Shown here in pieces: positions 1-5,891 of a stretch of 9,729 bases of DNA (positions are counted from its first letter, which is position 1; the number at the start of each line of letters is the position of its first letter). The position numbers were made by a program, and so were the translations under genes. The notes under the pieces were generated by a model. The model did not search any database, was not told the DNA's origin, and worked only from the letters and a program-made list of their open reading frames with translations. The stretch spans positions 1 to 9,729 of the forward strand of contig JAQSXW010000022.1 in assembly GCA_029256465.1 (NCBI GenBank), in the 5' to 3' direction. The stretch comes from Evtepia sp. (GTDB lineage: Bacteria; Bacillota; Clostridia; Oscillospirales; Oscillospiraceae).

Positions 1-1
1 C

Positions 2-226
2 AATCATAGCTGCCGTAAGAATTTTTGAACTTTTGCTCTCGATTACCACTAAGTCACCTGGTTTAGCGTTTAACTCATTCTTGACCTCAATGACCGTATC
101 TCCGATCACTACTTGTTTACATCCCGCACATTTGGAACAATCATGTCCACAGGCGGTCTTCCTGGTCACCTGTACCTCTGCCATTCCAGTGTTATTCATT
201 TTCAATACCGTTGCAATCTGCGTCAT
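2..226 (-). CDS. RseC/MucC family redox protein, N-terminal part (runs off the left edge)
   Basis: The first 75 codons of an RseC/MucC (SoxR-reducing system) family protein are present; the C-terminus lies beyond the window. It starts MTQIATVLKMNNTGMAEV and has a cysteine cluster C26-x3-C30-x2-C33-x2-C36 (TACGHDCSKCAGC), then a beta-rich stretch ending near KPGDLVVIESKSSKIL. This matches the cytoplasmic start of the family, in which a Cys-rich segment precedes two membrane helices; the helices would be outside the window. Family members are tied to electron-transfer complexes (Rnf/Rsx) and SoxR reduction, or to sigma-E control in proteobacteria; the clostridial role is not settled. The ATG at 226-224 is preceded by GAGGT about 5 nt upstream. 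The gene lies 21 bp behind cdaR with no room for a promoter, so it probably belongs to the cdaA-cdaR operon. The family call is fairly sure; the function is not. Confidence 0.8.
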   Translation of the reverse strand, partial: MTQIATVLKMNNTGMAEVQVTRKTACGHDCSKCAGCKQVVIGDTVIEVKNELNAKPGDLVVIESKSSKILTAAMI

Positions 227-247
227 AACTACCTCGTCTTCTCGTGA

Positions 248-1480
248 TTATTTCATTACTATCGCAACACTATAATTGGTCCCCAGAATGCCTACATCGG
301 AGATTCCTTCCAAATAAACGGTTGCTTTTGCACGTTGCTGACCTTTTTTGAATTTGGTTCCAGTGAGATCAACCAGCACTCGAATGTTATCGCCCGACAA
401 ACGGTCGAGCTCTGCCTGTTTCCCACGAACCCAGACTTGTAGGGAACCATCAACAAGAGAAACCTCGTGGCCATCTGGAGCATTCATGATGGTAATTTGA
501 TTCGCTGTGATCGACTTCATTGATAAGTGCTCAATCGTAACGCTCACTGTAGCTTCCTTCACGCCACTGCGGTTTTCCATCCCTTCTGGAAATGGAATTG
601 GAAATGTTTGACTCTTATTTTGGAAGACCTCTGCCAGATCAATTTCTCCCAAAGATAACTCTTTCAGATTCCTCAGCTTGTCTTCTGATCCAGAAAGCTT
701 CACGATACTGGGTGAAATTGTCAAAACCGCGTCCTCTGCGGTCGCCCCACCACCACTTTTTATCTCAACTTTTAGTGACACATCAAATACCCTGACCACA
801 GGTAAAAAAGCGGCAATTGTTTGGGTGTGATAACTCACACTTTTGTCCTGAATGACGTTATTCTGTTCATCCATGAGAACAAAGGGTGCATCCTCATTAA
901 TATTATCCTTCACAAACTCCCCTTCGAGCAATACAGTGGCATGAGAAATTTTTTCAATTACTTCTTCTGGACCACGCACCTCAATCTTGTTTGGATTCAC
1001 CTGAACAGGTTCTGCCTCGAACCCACTCGCAACATCACCGATAAATTTACCCTCGACTGGAACTTCCTTACTGGCCAGTTTCTTAACGGTTACCATCACA
1101 GACAAGTTATCCTTTTCCGATAGATTGATACTCGTATCTGCACGCAAGGAATCCGGCATCACCTTACCTTTGAGTTGATGGTCTCCAATCTGATCGATGT
1201 CAGAAACGTCCACGTTAATCATGACGTTGCTGCGGTATAGAGTCAAAAATGTTTTCCGCTTCCCATCAGCCTTAAGATTCACTGTTTCTCGACTAAGGTC
1301 CGTCACAATGAGTCCCTTTTCTCTCAGTACATCCTCGCCTTGTAACACAATTGGAACATTGGAAAGCATCGTATCTCCCACCGGATTTTCTACATTGACA
1401 ACATAAAACCAGAGAAGAACAGCAATCAGAATGGAAACTACAATATTAAATCTTTTTCCGCTTCTGACCAAATCACTCAT
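248..1480 (-). CDS. cdaR: CdaR, YbbR-domain regulator of the diadenylate cyclase CdaA
   Basis: This 410-residue protein has a single N-terminal signal anchor (about residues 11-30, a hydrophobic run ending LLWFYVVNV) followed by extracytoplasmic YbbR repeats. Four repeats can be traced at roughly 32-115, 120-205, 230-310 and 318-408; the second shows the typical pattern VPVEGKFIGDVASGFE followed by V-x-P-x-x-I-x-V-R-G. CdaR proteins of Firmicutes bind the membrane cyclase CdaA and modulate c-di-AMP synthesis. The B. subtilis homologue is somewhat longer and also has four repeats. The ATG overlaps the cdaA stop codon by 4 bp (ATGA), implying translational coupling, and this adjacency strongly supports the call. 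The fold and location are read from the sequence; the regulatory role is inferred from the family and context. Confidence 0.93.
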   Translation of the reverse strand: MSDLVRSGKRFNIVVSILIAVLLWFYVVNVENPVGDTMLSNVPIVLQGEDVLREKGLIVTDLSRETVNLKADGKRKTFLTLYRSNVMINVDVSDIDQIGDHQLKGKVMPDSLRADTSINLSEKDNLSVMVTVKKLASKEVPVEGKFIGDVASGFEAEPVQVNPNKIEVRGPEEVIEKISHATVLLEGEFVKDNINEDAPFVLMDEQNNVIQDKSVSYHTQTIAAFLPVVRVFDVSLKVEIKSGGGATAEDAVLTISPSIVKLSGSEDKLRNLKELSLGEIDLAEVFQNKSQTFPIPFPEGMENRSGVKEATVSVTIEHLSMKSITANQITIMNAPDGHEVSLVDGSLQVWVRGKQAELDRLSGDNIRVLVDLTGTKFKKGQQRAKATVYLEGISDVGILGTNYSVAIVMK

Positions 1481-2346
1481 GCTGTCCCGCCTCTCCTCTT
1501 GAAAAAAGCAACCAACTTGCTTTTATTAGCTTTTGAAGTCGCTGTCTCATGTGGAAGTAGTTCGTTTCGCAATACGCGCTCCAAGGTTTCCGGTGCAAGA
1601 TGACGCTTTAACCGTCCACTGCTGGCAACAGAAATGGTTCCCGTCTCTTCAGATACAATTGCAACAATTGCATCCGAATGTTCACTAATGCCAATTCCTG
1701 CTCTATGACGCATACCAAGATCACGGCTTAAATTCATATTTGTTGATAGCGGCAACATGCAGGCGGCACCAGCTACCCTTCCTTTTCGAATCACAACTGC
1801 ACCATCATGAAGTGGCGCTTTTGGATAAAAAATATTCTTCATCAGCTCACCGGAAACAGTCGAATCCATGACTGTTCCGGATTCTATAATGGAATCCAAT
1901 GGATTTCTTCGTTCAAACACAGTGAGTGCACCGACACGGTCTTTTGATAAAACGGTATAAGCTGCAACTGTTTCCCGAATGGCGTTCTCAATTTCACTAA
2001 CTGGGGCTTCTCTGAGCCCCCAGAAATTTCCAAAGTCATTGCTTCCGATCTGTTCCAGAAATCGACGAATTTCTGGTTGGAATACGATCACCAAGGCCAA
2101 TAGGCCTAACTGCATCGCTTTCCCCAAAATAAAGTTCACCACATTCAAATTGAGTTGATAGGAAAGCCACAGGGTTACAACAATAAATGCAAGCGCTTTT
2201 GCTACCTGAGCTGCACTACTCTTCCGAAGAAGAGTCATACCCTTATAAATCACATAAGCCACAGCGGCCATGTCAATCACATCAGTCAATTGGACAAGTC
2301 GGAGATATCCCAAAACCGCTGTAAACGCTGTCAGGACCATATCCAT
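1477..2346 (-). CDS. cdaA: CdaA (DacA), membrane diadenylate cyclase making c-di-AMP
   Basis: CdaA condenses two ATP molecules into cyclic di-AMP, the second messenger for potassium, osmotic and cell-wall homeostasis. The 289-residue length and layout fit the family: three membrane helices (about 22-40, 46-65 and 68-89), a short linker ending FQPEIRRFLEQIG, then the DAC domain (about 130-260). The DAC signatures are visible as LHDGAVVI (D181, G182, A183) and GMRHRAG (R213, H214, R215), with VSEETG at 231-236. A basic tail follows (KANKSKLVAFFKRRGG). The ATG at 2346 has GGGGAGG 11 nt upstream; a second in-frame ATG two codons later would sit further away. A sigma-A-like promoter precedes it, giving a leader of about 85 nt. 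The downstream cdaR overlaps by 4 bp. I am confident of both family and activity. Confidence 0.97.
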   Translation of the reverse strand: MDMVLTAFTAVLGYLRLVQLTDVIDMAAVAYVIYKGMTLLRKSSAAQVAKALAFIVVTLWLSYQLNLNVVNFILGKAMQLGLLALVIVFQPEIRRFLEQIGSNDFGNFWGLREAPVSEIENAIRETVAAYTVLSKDRVGALTVFERRNPLDSIIESGTVMDSTVSGELMKNIFYPKAPLHDGAVVIRKGRVAGAACMLPLSTNMNLSRDLGMRHRAGIGISEHSDAIVAIVSEETGTISVASSGRLKRHLAPETLERVLRNELLPHETATSKANKSKLVAFFKRRGGTA

Positions 2347-2438
2347 AAACGGTATTCCCTCCCCTTCTTGCTTCTCATAAAAACCGGCTGATCCAACGGT
2401 AGCAGTTAAGCGGAAGCTACAATATGTCTATTCGGTTT

Positions 2439-2467
2439 ATTATACTTGATTTTGAGGCATTTGACAA
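2439..2467 (-). promoter_or_regulatory. Sigma-A-like promoter of the cdaA-cdaR-rseC unit
   Basis: On the minus strand, TTGTCA (2467-2462) is followed after exactly 17 nt by a perfect TATAAT (2444-2439). Only one base of the two hexamers departs from consensus. Transcription would begin near 2432, leaving a leader of about 85 nt before the cdaA ATG. In that leader a weak ACCG/CGGT pairing followed by TTTTT (about 2400-2378) is visible but too short to call an attenuator. I see no c-di-AMP riboswitch, and the leader looks too short for one. Confidence 0.75.
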
Positions 2468-2515
2468 GACTGAGCCCGGTGGAAATTTTACTTTGAGTTG
2501 TTGCTATTAACGTGA

Positions 2516-2552
2516 GACGGGAAGCGTTTTTCTTTGAAAAACGCTTCCCGTC
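2516..2552 (-). terminator. Perfect 16-bp inverted repeat after the cysteine desulfurase gene; probable but atypical terminator
   Basis: Positions 2516-2531 and 2537-2552 are exact inverted complements around the 5-nt loop 2532-2536. The outer half is GC-rich (GACGGGAAGCG) and the inner half is T/A. It lies 18 bp past the desulfurase stop and upstream of the cdaA promoter, where a terminator is expected. On neither strand is the stem followed by a run of T (minus strand continues TCACGTTAATAGC), so it is not a textbook Rho-independent terminator. It may work with a factor, protect the 3' end of the mRNA, or be a repeat family. Confidence 0.5.
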
Positions 2553-2570
2553 CCTTGACTTGTTTACCTA

Positions 2571-3692
2571 TTAATTAGAAAACCGGCGCATCTGATCTAA
2601 AAACCGCTCAAGTTGCTGCATATGATTAAAAGCAGAGAAACTGAGACGAACCGTTCCCGTTTTTTCCGTACCTGCCGATTGATGTGCCAAAGGTGCGCAA
2701 TGCAAACCTGTGCGAACCGCAATCTGATGCCGGCTAAGGTATTCACCAACTTCTGCACAGTCGTGTCCTTCCATGCGGAAGGATAGGACGCCAGCCTGAA
2801 GATCACCTTTCTGCGCATAAAACACTTCTATCCCAGGGATCTCACTGAGGCCCTTAGCCGCTGCCGTCTTTAACTTGTGCTCATGAAGGAAAATGGTGGT
2901 TTCTCCTTTCTGCTCAACGAAACGCAGGCCTTGCAAAAGCCCCGCGATTCCAGATACATTGTGAGTACCTGCTTCCAAGCGGTCAGGGAGAAAGTCGGGC
3001 ATTCCCTGCAAAAAAGATAAGCTACCTGTTCCGCCGTGCAGGAGAGGTTCTCCTTTTTGTCCGCACAACAAAAGACCTGTTCCCTGTGGTCCATAAAGCC
3101 CTTTGTGTCCAGGCATTGCAATAAAGGCTGCTTGAAGCGCCTCCATATTAATCGGAATGGTTCCAGCAGCTTGAGACGCATCTACAATGAGTGGCACGTT
3201 CCACTCTCTACAAAGATGTGCCACTTCATCAACAGGTAAAATATAACCAAATACATTTGAGACATGGGTGCAAATGACCACATCTACCCCTGCACGCAAT
3301 TCTTTCTCTAATCGTTCTACAAATACTTCGGGTTCAAAAAGAGGGGTATCTAACACCAAAACTTCAATCCCGGGTATTGATGCTATGGGTCGGCTCACCG
3401 CATTATGCTCATACCCTGAAATCAAAACCCTTTGACCTGACTTTACAAGCGATTTAATTGCGATATTCAGGCCATGGGTCGCATTAAAGGTAAAAACAAC
3501 CTGTTCCGGTTCAGGGACACCAAATAGCTTCGCAGCCGTCTCACGGCAGGTAAGCATCACTTCCGAGGCCGACAGCGAAGCCGATGAATCCCCTCGTCCA
3601 GAACTTGCCATTTTTTCCATGGCAAAAGCAACAGCTTTGCTCACGGATTTGGGCTTTTGCAAGGTAGTGGCAGCGCTGTCAAAATAGATCAC
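2571..3692 (-). CDS. Cysteine desulfurase family protein (class V aminotransferase fold, PLP)
   Basis: This 373-residue PLP enzyme belongs to the group of short cysteine desulfurases common in Clostridia. It should convert cysteine to alanine, leaving a persulfide on its active-site cysteine, or act likewise on selenocysteine. Visible landmarks are the N-terminal IYFDSAATT; E95-H96-N97 near the cofactor ring; D171 in LIVDASQAAG, which holds the pyridine nitrogen; the Schiff-base lysine K197 in MPGHKGLYGPQG; and the candidate catalytic cysteine C342 in VRTGLHCAP. The start is a GTG at 3692-3690 with a strong AGGAGGT 6 nt upstream, overlapping the DUF3343 stop as GTGA, so the two genes are translationally coupled. 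The sulfur acceptor is not identified from sequence; the adjacent small protein is the obvious candidate. Assignment as IscS, SufS or NifS proper is not supported. Confidence 0.93.
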   Translation of the reverse strand: MIYFDSAATTLQKPKSVSKAVAFAMEKMASSGRGDSSASLSASEVMLTCRETAAKLFGVPEPEQVVFTFNATHGLNIAIKSLVKSGQRVLISGYEHNAVSRPIASIPGIEVLVLDTPLFEPEVFVERLEKELRAGVDVVICTHVSNVFGYILPVDEVAHLCREWNVPLIVDASQAAGTIPINMEALQAAFIAMPGHKGLYGPQGTGLLLCGQKGEPLLHGGTGSLSFLQGMPDFLPDRLEAGTHNVSGIAGLLQGLRFVEQKGETTIFLHEHKLKTAAAKGLSEIPGIEVFYAQKGDLQAGVLSFRMEGHDCAEVGEYLSRHQIAVRTGLHCAPLAHQSAGTEKTGTVRLSFSAFNHMQQLERFLDQMRRFSN

Positions 3693-3943
3693 AGCTCCAC
3701 CTCCTGATACCCCTGATCTGCCGATCCAACATAAATGCCAACATAAGGCAATTGAAAGCGGTTCATCACAGCAAGTGTTTTGGATAAGCTTTTTTGTGCA
3801 ATCTTGACCGAGTAACTACAACCTGAGGGAGACACGCTAGCCGGAGAGCGAACCAGCCATGCGTTGATACCCGCCCGGTCTAATGTGTGGACAATTCTCT
3901 GTGCATAGGTTAATGATCTGCACATAATCAAATAATAAACCAT
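3689..3943 (-). CDS. DUF3343 protein, putative Se/S carrier-like
   Basis: This 84-residue protein resembles the DUF3343 family, which has been described as a putative selenium/sulfur carrier. It opens with a ferredoxin-like beta-alpha-beta pattern (MVYYLIMCRSLTYAQRIV, then LDRAGINAWLVRSP) and carries a conserved-looking cysteine, C42, in SPSGCSYSVKI, where the family has a GCG/SCG motif. A second cysteine is at C8. It ends in an acidic tail. The gene overlaps the downstream cysteine desulfurase by 4 bp (GTGA), which suggests the persulfide or selenide made by that enzyme is passed to C42. Its ribosome binding site GAGGAG (3959-3954) is inside the 3' arm of a hairpin that follows ispF. The family call is good; the carrier role is inferred from family and neighbour. 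Confidence 0.82.
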   Translation of the reverse strand: MVYYLIMCRSLTYAQRIVHTLDRAGINAWLVRSPASVSPSGCSYSVKIAQKSLSKTLAVMNRFQLPYVGIYVGSADQGYQEVEL

Positions 3944-3947
3944 AACA

Positions 3948-3992
3948 GAAACGCTCCTCTCACATTCATTGTATGTGTGTGAGGAGCGTTTT
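3948..3992 (-). promoter_or_regulatory. Hairpin after ispF that contains the DUF3343 ribosome binding site
   Basis: Positions 3949-3959 pair exactly with 3981-3991 (11 bp, plus a G-U pair at 3948/3992). After one mismatch the pairing continues at 3961-3965 with 3975-3979. On the minus-strand transcript this begins 6 nt past the ispF stop, and its 3' arm holds GAGGAG, the only credible Shine-Dalgarno for the DUF3343 ATG at 3943. The arm is followed by TTTCTGTTAT, so it may also act as a weak intrinsic terminator for ispD-ispF. Either way the folded form should block ribosome entry at DUF3343. Confidence 0.6.
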
Positions 3993-3997
3993 GCCTA

Positions 3998-4480
3998 TCA
4001 CTTTATCTGTAACTCTTCCAATAGAACGACAGCATGTGCAGCCATCCCATACTCTTTCCCAGAAAACCCCAGACCTTCCTCAGTCGTCGCTTTAATATTA
4101 ATTCGCGAGATTGGAATGCCAATATGCTTGGAAAAACTTTGTCGCATCTCCGGGATAAATGCCGCCAGTTTCGGTTCCTGAGCTATCACGGTCGCATCGA
4201 TATTCTCTACAGTCCAACGGTCACGGCGCAAAAGCTCCATAACCCGTTCTAGAAGTACCATACTAGAAACCCCTGCGTACTGCGCATCCATGTCCGAAAA
4301 GTGCTGCCCAATGTCTCCCAATGCTGCAGCACCTAACAAAGCATCCATAACCGCGTGCGTTAACACATCCGCGTCCGAATGCCCCATGAGGCCACAATGG
4401 TGCGGGATCTCTATTCCCCCTAAGATCAGTTTCCGTTTCGACACCAATCGATGTACATCATACCCGTGTCCAATCCTCAA
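3998..4480 (-). CDS. ispF: IspF, 2-C-methyl-D-erythritol 2,4-cyclodiphosphate synthase
   Basis: IspF catalyses the fifth step of the MEP isoprenoid pathway, closing CDP-ME 2-phosphate to the 2,4-cyclodiphosphate with release of CMP; it works as a cytoplasmic homotrimer. The length of 160 residues is typical. The start MRIGHGYDVHRL carries the metal ligands D8 and H10, and H42 in LTHAVMDALLG completes the zinc site. The family signature GHSDADVLTHA and the C-terminal ATTEEGLGF are present. The ATG at 4480 overlaps the ispD stop by 4 bp, so IspD and IspF should be made together, as in many bacteria where the two are adjacent or fused. The gene is followed at once by the hairpin at 3948-3992. 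I see nothing unusual in the protein. Confidence 0.97.
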   Translation of the reverse strand: MRIGHGYDVHRLVSKRKLILGGIEIPHHCGLMGHSDADVLTHAVMDALLGAAALGDIGQHFSDMDAQYAGVSSMVLLERVMELLRRDRWTVENIDATVIAQEPKLAAFIPEMRQSFSKHIGIPISRINIKATTEEGLGFSGKEYGMAAHAVVLLEELQIK

Positions 4481-5208
4481 TGCCAGTTCCTCCCTGATAG
4501 AATGGCCTCTCCTAAAATCAGGTCATTCTGCGTTGTGAGTTTGATGTTTTCCTCACTTCCGGCCGTCACAGCAACAGAAAATCCAAGTCGTTCCACCGCT
4601 GATGAGTCATCTGTTAAGCTTACTCCGTCCTGTACGGCTTTCGAGATAGCCGCCTTAATTAAAGAAGCCTCAAACACTTGCGGTGTCTGAATGGCAAACA
4701 AGGTATCCCTCTGTAGCGTACTTTGAACTAATCCTCTTTCTGTTACCTTGATGGTGTCTTTGACTGGAATCCCAGGCGCTGCTGCGCCCGTCAACTCCGC
4801 TTGTAGAACAGCTTCCTCTAAAACTTCCCGACATATAAAAGGTCTTGCTGCATCATGGATAGCAATCAGATCTGCTGAAGCATTCACTTCATTCAGCCCG
4901 ATCTGCACTGACTCCATCCGGCTTTCTCCACCGGGCAATACCTTGCTCACTTTGGATATTCCATAGCTCTTGCAAAGTTGCCCAATCTCTACCATACTTT
5001 CGCGTCGGGCCACCACGACAATTTCCTCTATCAATCTGGATTCCTCAAAGGGACGCAAACTATGAATGATAACTGGCGTCCCATCCAACTCATACATAAC
5101 TTTATTGATACCGCCCATTCTGCTTGCACTACCTGCTGCAACCAGAATAACTGAACAAATAGACTGGTGCTTTTCATTCCCATGTAGCAATTTTTTCAGA
5201 AACTTCAT
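4477..5208 (-). CDS. ispD: IspD, 2-C-methyl-D-erythritol 4-phosphate cytidylyltransferase
   Basis: IspD joins MEP and CTP to give CDP-methylerythritol in the MEP pathway. This 243-residue protein has the nucleotide-binding loop AAGSASRMG (24-32) with K36, the GGESRM segment, IHDAARPF (117-124), PVKDTIK (148-154), R167-D168-T169 and LTDD (198-201), all expected for the family. The catalytic fold begins at about residue 17 (ICSVILVAAG), so there is a basic N-terminal extension of about 16 residues (MKFLKKLLHGNEKHQS). The ATG at 5208 is supported by GAGGA about 8 nt upstream and no better internal start is seen, so the extension is probably real. In the loop the usual second glycine is alanine (GSASRM), a small change I expect to be tolerated. 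The gene overlaps ispF by 4 bp and begins just past the carD terminator. Confidence 0.96.
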   Translation of the reverse strand: MKFLKKLLHGNEKHQSICSVILVAAGSASRMGGINKVMYELDGTPVIIHSLRPFEESRLIEEIVVVARRESMVEIGQLCKSYGISKVSKVLPGGESRMESVQIGLNEVNASADLIAIHDAARPFICREVLEEAVLQAELTGAAAPGIPVKDTIKVTERGLVQSTLQRDTLFAIQTPQVFEASLIKAAISKAVQDGVSLTDDSSAVERLGFSVAVTAGSEENIKLTTQNDLILGEAILSGRNWH

Positions 5209-5232
5209 GATGATTCCTCTTCCATCTTCACT

Positions 5233-5256
5233 GAAAAAAGGAGCCGATTGGCTCCT
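5233..5256 (-). terminator. Rho-independent terminator behind carD
   Basis: On the minus strand AGGAGCC (5256-5250) and GGCTCCT (5245-5239) form a 7-bp GC-rich stem with a 4-nt loop, followed directly by TTTTTT (5238-5233). This is a canonical intrinsic terminator. It lies about 60 bp past the carD stop and 25 bp before ispD, so it should close the carD transcript. Some read-through, or a promoter within or just before it, is needed to express ispD-ispF. Confidence 0.85.
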
Positions 5257-5266
5257 CCCTCTGATT

Positions 5267-5294
5267 ATTATAAGCCCTTTCTATGTATCGTCAG
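5267..5294 (-). promoter_or_regulatory. Candidate promoter for ispD-ispF lying just upstream of the carD terminator
   Basis: A perfect TATAAT (5272-5267) on the minus strand is preceded after 16 nt by CTGACG (5294-5289), which shares four of six bases with TTGACA. Transcription would start near 5260, so the carD terminator hairpin would be the first thing transcribed, within a leader of about 52 nt before ispD. The -35 box is weak, so this is only a candidate. Confidence 0.4.
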
Positions 5295-5316
5295 TAATGG
5301 ACCTTTCAACAGTTTA

Positions 5317-5793
5317 TTAATGTAATGCGGTATTAATGCGTTCTTCTGCTTCTTCATAGGTAATACTTTGCGCCAAAACCAATTCTGACAATAGAATTTG
5401 CTTGGCAGAATGCAACATTTTTCTCTCTCCTGTGGAAAGTCCTCGATTCCCATCTCGGATGGAAAGGCCTTTGACCACGCGAGCAACTTCACGCAGATCG
5501 CCGCTCTTTAAACGTATCATGTTTTCCCGGTAGCGATGGTTCCAGTTCTGTATAATGTCCACTTGAATATTTGGAAGCTCGGCCATCACCTGTGCTGCCT
5601 CGTCCGGTTCAACAATTGCACGCACACCAATCTCTGTACTGTTTTCTGTGGGAATCATAACAATCATCCCCCCAAGAGGAAGTTTCATCAAATAATACTC
5701 CCGCGCCACCCCATTGACTTTTTGATTGATGATTTTGTCAATCACTCCAGCACCATGCATCGGGTGAACAATTTTATCTCCGACCTGAAACAC
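5317..5793 (-). CDS. CarD/CdnL-family RNA polymerase-binding transcription regulator
   Basis: This protein resembles the CarD/CdnL family, which binds the RNA polymerase beta subunit and stabilises open promoter complexes, affecting rRNA and other housekeeping promoters. Residues 1-60 form the Tudor-like RNAP-interaction domain (FQVGDKIVHPMHGAGVI opening). The rest is the helical DNA-binding part, including NWNHRYRENMIRLKSGDL and LSTGERKMLHSAKQILLSEL. The start is chosen as the GTG at 5793-5791 because a strong GGAGG sits 7 nt before it and the protein then begins directly at the conserved FQVGD. A longer frame opens at a TTG at 5814, but it would place the ribosome binding site inside the coding sequence. 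Length is 158 residues, normal for the family. It has its own promoter and terminator, so it appears monocistronic. Confidence 0.93.
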   Translation of the reverse strand: MFQVGDKIVHPMHGAGVIDKIINQKVNGVAREYYLMKLPLGGMIVMIPTENSTEIGVRAIVEPDEAAQVMAELPNIQVDIIQNWNHRYRENMIRLKSGDLREVARVVKGLSIRDGNRGLSTGERKMLHSAKQILLSELVLAQSITYEEAEERINTALH

Positions 5794-5828
5794 ATTTCCA
5801 CCTCCAAACCGCAACCATCATGTTCTCT

Positions 5829-5847
5829 TCCAACAGATTATGTTGGA
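5829..5847 (-). promoter_or_regulatory. Small hairpin in the carD leader
   Basis: Positions 5829-5835 and 5841-5847 are 7-bp inverted complements (TCCAACA/TGTTGGA) around a 5-nt loop. With a start near 5852 this would sit at the 5' end of the carD mRNA, about 24 nt before the GGAGG ribosome binding site. It has no T-run and does not cover the ribosome binding site, so a 5'-end stabilising role is more likely than termination. Confidence 0.35.
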
Positions 5848-5891
5848 TTCCTTGCATAATACTACATCACATTCGCTCTTTTTGCAAGGAA
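5848..5891. repeat. 9-bp perfect inverted repeat framing the carD promoter
   Basis: TTCCTTGCA (5848-5856) and TGCAAGGAA (5883-5891) are exact inverted complements, 26 bp apart. One arm covers the -35 region and the other the expected transcription start of carD. Because only one arm would be transcribed, an RNA hairpin is unlikely; a paired protein-binding site is possible. Confidence 0.5.
5859..5887 (-). promoter_or_regulatory. Candidate sigma-A promoter of carD
   Basis: On the minus strand TTGCAA (5887-5882) and TAGTAT (5864-5859) are separated by 17 nt; each matches four of six consensus bases. The region between the zinc-ribbon gene's terminator and carD must contain the carD promoter, and this is the best pair I can find. 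It is framed by the 9-bp inverted repeat at 5848-5891. Confidence 0.5.

Noticed and set aside
33..275. Plus-strand open frame at the left edge
   Set aside because: The opposite strand encodes the RseC-type cysteine cluster with a proper start and ribosome binding site; the plus frame is its shadow.
821..1123. Plus-strand open frame of 100 codons inside cdaR
   Set aside because: It is antisense to a well-supported YbbR-repeat protein, has low-complexity composition and no ribosome binding site or family motif; a shadow frame.
2347..2432. c-di-AMP (ydaO-type) riboswitch or attenuator in the cdaA leader
   Set aside because: The leader is about 85 nt, too short for that riboswitch, and shows only a 4-bp ACCG/CGGT pairing before a short T-run.
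2461..2489. TTGACA on the plus strand as a -35 box of a rightward promoter
   Set aside because: No acceptable -10 box lies 16-18 nt downstream (AATTTT only), and no plus-strand gene follows. The match arises because the minus-strand TTGTCA overlaps its complement.
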